Shown here: piece by piece, positions 1 through 5,786 of the stretch | Position numbering within the stretch: the first letter of the stretch is position 1 | Layout of the letters: each line of letters opens with the position of its first letter | Assembly: GCA_031280455.1 (NCBI GenBank) | Contig: JAITGR010000232.1 | Location: forward strand, 1-12,127 | Direction of reading: 5' to 3' | From: Spirochaetaceae bacterium | GTDB taxonomy: Bacteria; Spirochaetota; Spirochaetia; Treponematales; Breznakiellaceae | Length of the DNA: 12,127 nucleotides | Position numbers and translations under genes: made by a program | Notes under the pieces: model-generated | What the model was told of the DNA's origin: nothing | Databases searched by the model: none | Seen by the model: the letters and a program-made list of their open reading frames with translations, nothing else

Positions 1-182
1 TGTTTAACGGTAACATGCGCCGCCGCCGCCGCCGGAGTAATGTTGACGCTCACCTTCACAACCGGAATCTCGTCTTCCGGCGCGCTGGTTGGCGGGTCGG
101 TAACTTTACGGCAGCCGGCTGCGGTAAACACCAGCGCCGCCAATCCAAGCCCCGCGAGCTTCCAAAAAACTTTCTTTTTCAT
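1..182 (-). CDS. Lipoprotein, N-terminal part only (runs off left edge)
   Basis: Reading leftward from the ATG at 182-180, the frame stays open for 60 codons to the window edge. The protein begins MKKKVFWKLAGLGLAALVF and continues TAAGC, which is a lipoprotein signal peptide: three lysines, a hydrophobic core at about residues 5-19, and a lipobox ending at Cys24. After the anchor comes a Pro/Thr/Ser linker (RKVTDPPTSAPEDEIP), then a beta-like stretch (VVKVSVNIT) and a run of five alanines. A Shine-Dalgarno AAGGA (plus-strand TCCTT, 191-195) lies 8 nt before the ATG and a promoter lies further upstream, so the start is well supported. The mature protein should be lipid-anchored in the envelope. 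The family and function cannot be told from 60 residues. Confidence 0.82.
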   Translation of the reverse strand, partial: MKKKVFWKLAGLGLAALVFTAAGCRKVTDPPTSAPEDEIPVVKVSVNITPAAAAAHVTVK

Positions 183-243
183 AATTCTTTTCCTTGTATG
201 AATCGCTGAAATTTGACTGCTAAACGGCAATCCTCGTAGTATT

Positions 244-272
244 ATTGTAATAAAGCCGGCAGAAAAAGTCAA
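244..272 (-). promoter_or_regulatory. Sigma-70-type promoter for the edge lipoprotein
   Basis: On the minus strand TTGACT (plus 267-272) is followed after exactly 17 nt by TACAAT (plus 244-249). These match the consensus at 5/6 and 5/6. Transcription would start near 237, giving a leader of about 55 nt that contains the AAGGA Shine-Dalgarno site. This leadered arrangement contrasts with several other genes in the window. Confidence 0.62.
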
Positions 273-338
273 TACGTACGGTACGGTAGGGCAACCCGTA
301 GGGAGCGCTGATTAAATGAGAATGGAGAATTGAGAAAT

Positions 339-413
339 CCGCGAATGTACGCGAATTATAACGAATATGGAGACATTATTGGCATTATTCGTGTCCATTC
401 GCGTAATTCGCGG
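339..413. repeat. Imperfect palindrome built from CGCGAAT units
   Basis: The left arm (339-366) is three roughly 10-nt units: CCGCGAATGT, ACGCGAATTA, TAACGAAT. The right arm (387-413) is its reverse complement with one gap and a few mismatches (CCGCGAAT, TACGCGAAT, GGACACGAAT when inverted). A 20-nt spacer separates the arms. It begins about 16 nt past the acyl-CoA synthetase stop, so as RNA it could cap that transcript, although no clear T-tract follows. Positions 390-415 recur at 2345-2370 with 25 of 26 bases identical, which points to an interspersed repeat family and not a one-off terminator. The rest of 183-428 holds only the lipoprotein promoter and leader. Confidence 0.7.
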
Positions 414-428
414 TTTAATCATTGCTGT

Positions 429-2222
429 CTAGAGCGGTGTTTTTGCGCTGTCTTCGTAGTCTTTGTACAGGAAGCGCTTTATCTTTTTTTGGGCGTTTTT
501 TTCAAACTCGCTGTCCCGCAGCATAAAGTCGCTGATTTTTTTGTAGGCCGCCAGGCCGCGGTTTACGTGTTCGATTTCCGCACGGACAAGCTGCTTTACA
601 AACGCGCGGTCGTTCGCTTTGCCGCCGTAGTCGCAGGCGAGGGTTTCTTGATTGGGGTACACGACGGCGAAGATGAACTCGCCGCCCCGCGACGGGTCGG
701 TGCGGCCCAGAACGAGGATTTCGGCAATGACGCGCGAGGCGGCAAAGTGGATTTCGATTTCTTCGGGGTAGATGTTTTTGCCGCCGGAGGAGACAATCAG
801 GTTTTTTTTGCGGCCGTTTATGTAGATAAAGCCGTCGTCGTCCAGGTAGCCCAGGTCGCCGGTTTTGAGGTAGCCGTCCGGTGTGAACATTTCGGCGGTG
901 GCTTGTGGCTGTTCAAAGTAGCCGAGCATGATTGACGGCGATTTGAGCACGATTTCGCCGGGGTCGCCGGCTTTGAGTACGCGGGTGTCGTCGTCTTTGT
1001 CGACGATGCGGACATCGGTGTACTTGACGGGCAGGCCGACGGAGGCGTTGCGTTTGTGCCGCGCGGTGTTCACGCTGATAAGGGGGCTGTTTTCACTCAT
1101 GCCATAGCCGTGGACTATGTTAAAGCCAAAGGAGTCGAAGAAGTCGGCGGTTATGGGGTTGAGCGCGCCGCCGCCGCCGACCATAATCGTTATGGTGTCG
1201 AGGCCGGCTTTTTTGCGGATAAAGCGGAAAACCTTGCGGCCAAATTCGGGGTTGCCGCGTTTGGCTTCTGCCAGCGCTTTTTTGCGCAGCAGGTCAAGGA
1301 CAAAGCGGACGGGCGCGGGGGTTTTCTGGTACTTTGCGTCTATGGCGGCCATTACTTTGTCGTACAAGAGCGGGACGGAGATAAGGAAGGTGCCGCCGCC
1401 GTCGCGTATGTCGCGGACGACGACTTCGCCCACGAGCCGCTCGACCAGGATGACCGGCACGCCGCAGGAGTGGGGGGCGAGGAACGAGCAGGTTGTCGGG
1501 TAGGTGTGGTGCAGGGGGAGTACGTCGATGAATACGTCCGTTGGGCGGGGGGTGAGCATGAGTATGGCGGCGTTGGTGTTGGCGATGATTGCTTTGTGGC
1601 TGAGCATGACGCCTTTGGCAAAGCCGGTGGTTCCCGAGGTAAACACGATTGACGCGGGGGTGTTTTCTGGTATGTCGTGGATGGCCGGCAGTTTTTGGCT
1701 GCCGTCGCCCGCGCCGAAGCCGGAAAACAGCGTCACGCCGGAAGGGGCGCCGGCAAGCGTATCGTCTGAGGCGGGAGTCAACTGGACTTTTACCAGCAGG
1801 TTTTGTGCGCCAAGGCCGTGCGCAAAGGCGGTTTTGCGCGCTGAGTAAAAGAGTGCGCGCGCGGCGGTTATGGTGATAATGTTTTCCGCTTCGGCTTCGC
1901 CCACGAGGAAGTCGACGGGGACAATCGCGCAGCCGGCTATGATAGCGCCCATCCACACGGCCAGCCATTCGGGGCGGTTTTCGGCCCACAGTACAACGCG
2001 GTCTCCTTTTTGGAGGCCGCAGGCGAGGAGCCCCCGCGCGACGCGGCGGCATTCGTCGTAAAAGCGCGCGTAGGTCCACACGGTAAAATCGGTTTGCTTG
2101 CCTTCGCGGTACATCACGAAGGGTTTTTCGGCGTGGCGTGCCGAAAGGTCCTGCATCCACGCGATAAAATTGGGGTAGGGCAAATCAGGCCAATCAGCCC
2201 CATACTCTTTATAGCTTAGCAT
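429..2222 (-). CDS. Long-chain acyl-CoA synthetase (AMP-forming)
   Basis: This 597-residue protein is of the acyl-adenylate-forming (ANL) superfamily. Members activate a fatty acid with ATP to an acyl-AMP, then transfer it to CoA with release of AMP and pyrophosphate. Visible motifs in order are the P-loop FTSGTTGFAKGV (194-205), the A5 motif HGYGMSE (371-377), YLKTGDLG with ATP-binding Asp456 (451-458), the hinge INGRKKNLIVSSGGKNIYPEE (468-488), and a C-terminal KKIKR with the expected catalytic Lys near 580. The length matches FadD15/ACSL-type long-chain enzymes, and there is no signal peptide or membrane span. Chain-length specificity cannot be read from the sequence, and a dedicated role such as lipid remodelling is possible. 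The ATG has only a weak GGAA upstream; a -10-like box lies 6 nt before it. The gene is divergent from the PBP gene. Confidence 0.93.
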   Translation of the reverse strand: MLSYKEYGADWPDLPYPNFIAWMQDLSARHAEKPFVMYREGKQTDFTVWTYARFYDECRRVARGLLACGLQKGDRVVLWAENRPEWLAVWMGAIIAGCAIVPVDFLVGEAEAENIITITAARALFYSARKTAFAHGLGAQNLLVKVQLTPASDDTLAGAPSGVTLFSGFGAGDGSQKLPAIHDIPENTPASIVFTSGTTGFAKGVMLSHKAIIANTNAAILMLTPRPTDVFIDVLPLHHTYPTTCSFLAPHSCGVPVILVERLVGEVVVRDIRDGGGTFLISVPLLYDKVMAAIDAKYQKTPAPVRFVLDLLRKKALAEAKRGNPEFGRKVFRFIRKKAGLDTITIMVGGGGALNPITADFFDSFGFNIVHGYGMSENSPLISVNTARHKRNASVGLPVKYTDVRIVDKDDDTRVLKAGDPGEIVLKSPSIMLGYFEQPQATAEMFTPDGYLKTGDLGYLDDDGFIYINGRKKNLIVSSGGKNIYPEEIEIHFAASRVIAEILVLGRTDPSRGGEFIFAVVYPNQETLACDYGGKANDRAFVKQLVRAEIEHVNRGLAAYKKISDFMLRDSEFEKNAQKKIKRFLYKDYEDSAKTPL

Positions 2223-2228
2223 AGTTCC

Positions 2229-2256
2229 AGTTTAACACAAATCGCAATTTTGTCAA
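2229..2256 (-). promoter_or_regulatory. Candidate promoter of the acyl-CoA synthetase gene
   Basis: On the minus strand a perfect TTGACA (plus 2251-2256) is followed after 16 nt by TAAACT (plus 2229-2234), a 4/6 match to TATAAT. Only 6 nt (GGAACT) separate the -10 box from the ATG at 2222. Transcription would therefore begin at or within a base or two of the start codon, giving a leaderless mRNA. The -35 is strong and the -10 mediocre, so the call is moderate. Confidence 0.5.
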
Positions 2257-2300
2257 ACTTGCCCCGCGAGGGGGGGTATTAAACCCCTTCGGCACGAATA

Positions 2301-2370
2301 AACCACGGAAGGCACGGAAACCACGCGGAAAGAGACCGCAATTCCGTGTCTATTCGCGTAATTCGCGGTT
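2301..2370. repeat. Diverged second copy of the CGCGAAT-type palindrome
   Basis: The right arm (2341-2370) carries the 26-base block also found at 390-415, with one mismatch. The left arm (2301-2330) is a run of 9-10-nt ACCACGGAA-like units (AACCACGGAA, GGCACGGAAA, CCACGCGGAA). These pair only loosely with the inverted right arm, so the element looks like a mosaic of two related subfamilies. It sits between the divergent acyl-CoA synthetase and PBP genes. The two copies therefore flank the synthetase gene in the same orientation. Confidence 0.6.
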
Positions 2371-2414
2371 AATTTGTTTTAATTAGTTACGCGCTCATCC
2401 ATGGAGGAGCGGGC

Positions 2415-2439
2415 GCAAAAACGGCTGTGCCGTTTTTGC
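2415..2439. repeat. Perfect hairpin 1 upstream of the PBP gene
   Basis: GCAAAAACGGC (2415-2425) pairs perfectly with GCCGTTTTTGC (2429-2439) around the 3-nt loop TGT, an 11-bp stem. It lies 2 nt from a second perfect hairpin. The flanking genes diverge, so it is not placed to end either of them. It may be a palindromic intergenic element, or an RNA structure in a longer PBP leader if transcription also starts further upstream. Confidence 0.72.
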
Positions 2440-2441
2440 AA

Positions 2442-2472
2442 GCTCAAAATCCGGCGTTGCCGGATTTTGAGC
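2442..2472. repeat. Perfect hairpin 2 upstream of the PBP gene
   Basis: GCTCAAAATCCGGC (2442-2455) pairs perfectly with GCCGGATTTTGAGC (2459-2472) around the loop GTT, a 14-bp stem. No T-tract follows, so it is not a standard intrinsic terminator for rightward transcription. The proposed PBP -35 box starts two bases past it, so a protein bound to this palindrome, or a cruciform here, could affect that promoter. That effect is inference. Confidence 0.74.
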
Positions 2473-2474
2473 CG

Positions 2475-2503
2475 TTGACCTGTTCCCCATTATCGCGTAT
2501 TCT
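2475..2503 (+). promoter_or_regulatory. Candidate promoter of the PBP gene
   Basis: TTGACC (2475-2480, 5/6 match) is separated by 17 nt from TATTCT (2498-2503, 4/6 match). Transcription would start near 2510, only a few bases before the ATG at 2513. The GGAGGG Shine-Dalgarno (2504-2509) would then lie mostly outside the mRNA. Either this promoter yields a nearly leaderless message, or a more distal start produces a message that uses the Shine-Dalgarno site. Confidence 0.45.
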
Positions 2504-2509
2504 GGAGGG
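2504..2509 (+). promoter_or_regulatory. Ribosome binding site of the PBP gene
   Basis: GGAGGG sits three bases before the ATG at 2513, a slightly short but workable spacing. It supports this start over downstream in-frame alternatives, as does the basic cytoplasmic tail and membrane anchor that follow. It directly abuts the proposed -10 box, so it can act only on transcripts that start upstream of it. Confidence 0.6.
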
Positions 2510-2512
2510 CGT

Positions 2513-5224
2513 ATGGACAGTAAGGACGGCGGGGCTTCCAGGCCGGAGCGGCAGCGGCGGCGGATGTGGCTGCGGGTGATTGGCGGCGGCGGGCTTTTTT
2601 TGGTGGTGCTGCTTGGCGTGGGATTGGGCTTTGCTATCGCCGCGACAGAAAACATCATCAATCAGGAAGAATTTCAGGTGTTCGCGCCGGCGCTCCCGAC
2701 CAAAATCCTGGACCTTCATGGCACCGTCATTACCGAATTCGCCGCGGAGGAAAAGCGCGAGCTTGTCGATATTGCCGATTTGCCCAAACATTTAATTTAC
2801 GCCGTTCTTGCCCGCGAGGATCCTAATTTCTACCGGCATAAAGGTTTTAGCGTCCGCGGCATAGCCCGCGCCGCTTACGGAAAAATCATCGGGCAGACGC
2901 TGGGCGGCGGCTCGACCATTACCCAGCAAGTGGCCGGCACGCTGTACACTGACCGCCGCGAGTACTCGTACTCGCGCAAACTGCGGGAGTTGTGGTGGGC
3001 TATTCAAATGGAACGCCGCTACTCCAAAAACGAAATTCTGGAAATCTACCTCAATTATATGTACATGGGGCCGGGTGTGTACGGCGTCGAGGCCGCCAGT
3101 AAATACTTTTTTGGCCACAGCGCGCGGGAGATTACGCTTGCCGAAGCCGCCGTGCTGGTGGTGCAGTTGTCCAGCCCTTCAAAATACAACCCGCTGGATA
3201 ATCCGAATGTCGCCATGGAGCGCCAGAGCATCGTTCTGGATAAGATGGTGGAGCTTGGGTACGCGACCCGCGCGGACGCCGACGCTTCGTACAACGAATA
3301 CTGGTCGAAGTACGATTTTACGCGCGCGTCGCTTTCGGCGTACTATCACCGCGAAGACAAAGCGCCCTGGTTTAGCGAGTATGTCCGCCGCGAACTGGAT
3401 GGCATGATGTATCAGACCATGGATTACTACCGCGACGGGTACACCGTGCAGACAACCCTCGACCTGGCGTTTCAGGAGAACGCGCAAAAGATGATGACGG
3501 CGGCGCTGGAACGCGCGAACCGTGAATTCAACCGGTCGTCCGGCTCCCGCATCGACCGCGCCGAAGCGCAGGTGCTGCCGCTTATCAGTCTGCTCAACCT
3601 TCACTTTGGTATGGACATGCTGCGGGTAGATTACGCCAAGCGCAACGATTTTCGCGCCCAAAGCCGGTATAATTCGCTGATAAACCCCATTGTCGACCTG
3701 TCCGCGCTACTTTTTGACCTGCCGGAACTGAAGGCGGTGAGCGCGGCGGGTTTTGACGAACTGAAGAGCGCCGCCGAGCAGAATGTCGTGGAGGGGGCGC
3801 TGGTGCTTTTGGAGAATGAAACCGGCTACATTAAGGCGCTTATCGGCGGCTCCAAGTACGACCAGACGAATCAGCTTATCCGTGCGACGCAGGGGCGGGT
3901 TATGCCCGGCTCGTCGTTTAAGCCGTTGTACTATTCCGCCGCGATTGACAGCCATAAATTTACGCCGTCTTCGCTGATTTACGACGTGCCGGTGGTGTTT
4001 TACAACGAGGATGGTACGCCGTACATTCCGCTTAACTTCCGGGGTGAATGGCGCGGGTCGGTGCTGTTGTACGAGGCGCTGGCGCAGTCTATGAACGTGC
4101 CTAGTCTGAAGATTCTTGACGAGATAGGTTTTGACGCGGCGATAGACCGCGCGGCGCTGCTTTTGGGGATTAACGACCCCGAAACGAAGCGGCGCACGTT
4201 CCCGCGGGTGTACCCCATGGGTCTGGGGATTATTTCGATAGCGCCGATTCAGATGGCAAAGGCGTTTGCGACGTTTGCTAACGAGGGAAAAGAGGTTACG
4301 CCCCTTGCGATTTTGTCGATAAGCGACCGTAACGGGCGGGTTATTCTGGATAACGAGCGCGATTTGCGGCTGCGGCAAAAGCAAAAGGGCGACGCCCTGC
4401 ATGTCATAAGTCCGCAGAACGCGTATGTCATGGTTGGTTTGCTGCGGAAAACGGTCGAAATGGGGACGCTGGGCGGCCAAGCGGCCAAGTTCAGTTTTGT
4501 TGACGGGAACGGCAAGCGCTACGCCATCGCGGCGGCGGGGAAAACGGGCACGACGCAAAACTGGTCGGACGCCTGGACGGTCGGGTTTACGCCGTACTAC
4601 ACCAGCGCGCTCTGGTTCGGGTTTGACAAGCCGGGCAATTCCCTGGGGCTGAATCTTACCGGCGCGACGCTCGCCGGCCCTGTGTGGGGCGATTTTATGC
4701 GCGAAGTGCACCGCGGGCTGCCGTCGCGGGAATTCAAGCGGCCGGCGAGCGGCGTTACCGATTTGCGGGTGTGCGCGAAGTCGGGCAAGCTGCTGACGCC
4801 GCGCTGCAACCAGGGATCGGTCGTGCTGAGCTTCCTCTCGGATTCCACGCCTTCGGAATACTGCAATTATCACAATGAAGGGGGCGGCGGGGATTTCGGG
4901 CTTGACCTGGACGGCTATGGCGGGGACGATTTTCCGCTCTGGCAGGGGCCGACGCTCGACTTTGATTCGCTGCCGTCCGAGGCGTGGTTCCAGGAGGGCG
5001 GGGAGGGCGCGTACTCTGGTTTTGACACGCTCCAGGGGGCCGCCGCAGGCGCTGCCGCCGGTGAAACGCCGTTCCAACAGCCGCCGCCGTACGATTCCGC
5101 CCCGCCGCCCGCTCCGCAAGCCGCCCCGCCGGCCAGCCCGCCGTCTGCCGGCGGTCTGCCGCCATACGCGGGCGACCCGGATGTCTTCCAGCCGCCTGAC
5201 GGGTACAATCCGTTTACTGATTGA
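2513..5224 (+). CDS. Class A penicillin-binding protein (PBP1A-like, bifunctional)
   Basis: This 903-residue bifunctional peptidoglycan synthase polymerises glycan strands from lipid II and cross-links stem peptides. A basic tail (1-18) precedes one membrane anchor (about 19-44), which puts the enzyme in the periplasm. The GT51 glycosyltransferase domain shows EDPNFYRHKG (102-111, catalytic Glu102), GGSTITQQ (132-139) and ERRYSKNEILEIYLN (167-181). The transpeptidase domain shows SSFK with acylated Ser467, SMN (526-528) and KTGT (677-680). An unusually long helical stretch (about 336-422) sits between TTLD and the transpeptidase core. After the catalytic domain comes a three-Cys motif (Cys754, Cys765, Cys784) like the C-terminal extension of other PBP1A proteins. 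A Gly/Asp-rich and then Pro-rich tail (785-903) follows. All key residues are present. PBP1A-like is a class-level call; orthology to E. coli mrcA is not shown. Confidence 0.95.
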   Translation: MDSKDGGASRPERQRRRMWLRVIGGGGLFLVVLLGVGLGFAIAATENIINQEEFQVFAPALPTKILDLHGTVITEFAAEEKRELVDIADLPKHLIYAVLAREDPNFYRHKGFSVRGIARAAYGKIIGQTLGGGSTITQQVAGTLYTDRREYSYSRKLRELWWAIQMERRYSKNEILEIYLNYMYMGPGVYGVEAASKYFFGHSAREITLAEAAVLVVQLSSPSKYNPLDNPNVAMERQSIVLDKMVELGYATRADADASYNEYWSKYDFTRASLSAYYHREDKAPWFSEYVRRELDGMMYQTMDYYRDGYTVQTTLDLAFQENAQKMMTAALERANREFNRSSGSRIDRAEAQVLPLISLLNLHFGMDMLRVDYAKRNDFRAQSRYNSLINPIVDLSALLFDLPELKAVSAAGFDELKSAAEQNVVEGALVLLENETGYIKALIGGSKYDQTNQLIRATQGRVMPGSSFKPLYYSAAIDSHKFTPSSLIYDVPVVFYNEDGTPYIPLNFRGEWRGSVLLYEALAQSMNVPSLKILDEIGFDAAIDRAALLLGINDPETKRRTFPRVYPMGLGIISIAPIQMAKAFATFANEGKEVTPLAILSISDRNGRVILDNERDLRLRQKQKGDALHVISPQNAYVMVGLLRKTVEMGTLGGQAAKFSFVDGNGKRYAIAAAGKTGTTQNWSDAWTVGFTPYYTSALWFGFDKPGNSLGLNLTGATLAGPVWGDFMREVHRGLPSREFKRPASGVTDLRVCAKSGKLLTPRCNQGSVVLSFLSDSTPSEYCNYHNEGGGGDFGLDLDGYGGDDFPLWQGPTLDFDSLPSEAWFQEGGEGAYSGFDTLQGAAAGAAAGETPFQQPPPYDSAPPPAPQAAPPASPPSAGGLPPYAGDPDVFQPPDGYNPFTD

Positions 5225-5362
5225 TTCAGTTGCCGGTTGCCTGCCTTTACGCCGGTAATTCGGAGCAACCCAGACGCGCCTTGCTCGCCAATAAGCTGAA
5301 ATAGTATTTGCTCTTCGGGATTTTCGGACAGGGCGGGGGAAGCATAGATTTCTTTTTCTGGG

Positions 5363-5368
5363 TATAAT
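5363..5368 (+). promoter_or_regulatory. Perfect -10 box (TATAAT) before the bitopic protein gene
   Basis: A consensus TATAAT ends 7 nt before the ATG at 5376. There is no convincing -35 at 16-18 nt spacing and no TG extension, so another DNA-bound factor may help. If used, the mRNA would start at or next to the ATG. The rest of the 151-bp gap after the PBP stop (5225-5362) shows only a weak GAGCAA/TTGCTC inverted repeat and no convincing terminator, so read-through from the PBP gene is also possible. Confidence 0.42.
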
Positions 5369-5375
5369 TGAAAGC

Positions 5376-5786
5376 ATGGGACTCGGGGATTTAGGCGAAA
5401 AAATGGGGGCGCTGAGGGCGCTGCCGGCTGCGTTGGTTAGAAAAGTGTGGGCTGCGCCGCTTGCGCGTTTTTGCGTCATTCTTTTTGCGGCGCTCTCTCT
5501 CATAGTCCCGCTTGGCACCGTTTTTGTGGTGAAGCTCACGCAGAGCGCCGTGGACGAAACGGAGCTGCCGTCTGAGTACACCCGGAAAGCGATTGAAGAG
5601 GCCGATATATTTCTGCCCGAAGAGCCGGATTTTTTGCCGGAAGTGCTGCTGCCGCGCGAGCAGCGCCCGTCCTGGACTGTTGAAGACGCACGGCCGTACT
5701 GGACCAACCCCGCCGGCGCGGGGCAGGCGTTTTGGCTTGAAAACGCGGAAAAAACAATCGATACATTATTAGAGAATATACGATGA
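5376..5786 (+). CDS. Small bitopic membrane protein, unknown family
   Basis: This 136-residue protein has a basic amphipathic N-terminus (about 1-30). One clear transmembrane segment follows (about 31-54, core FCVILFAALSLIVPL). The periplasmic part of about 80 residues is acidic and proline-containing (DETELPSEYTRKAIEEADIF, then LPEEPDFLPEVLLPREQRPS). I do not recognise the family. The topology resembles small single-span partners of cell-wall synthases, such as the FtsL/FtsB type, but no homology is visible. The stop overlaps the next ATG (ATGA, 5783-5786), implying translational coupling to the lipoprotein. No strong Shine-Dalgarno precedes the ATG at 5376; Met10 (5403) is an alternative start that keeps the membrane segment. 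I prefer 5376 because of the TATAAT 7 nt upstream. Confidence 0.78.
   Translation: MGLGDLGEKMGALRALPAALVRKVWAAPLARFCVILFAALSLIVPLGTVFVVKLTQSAVDETELPSEYTRKAIEEADIFLPEEPDFLPEVLLPREQRPSWTVEDARPYWTNPAGAGQAFWLENAEKTIDTLLENIR

Noticed and set aside
330..935. A 201-codon plus-strand open frame overlapping the palindrome and the acyl-CoA synthetase end
   Set aside because: It lies opposite conserved synthetase motifs, and its translation (Phe/Val/Ala-rich) matches nothing recognisable.
2401..2478. A 25-residue, Cys- and Arg-rich mini-ORF (MEERAQKRLC...) spanning both hairpins
   Set aside because: There is no Shine-Dalgarno before the ATG, and its sequence is dictated by the two perfect stems, so it is probably incidental.
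5225..5300. A terminator after the PBP gene
   Set aside because: Only a 6-bp GAGCAA/TTGCTC inverted repeat with a 12-nt loop is visible and no T-tract follows, too weak to call.
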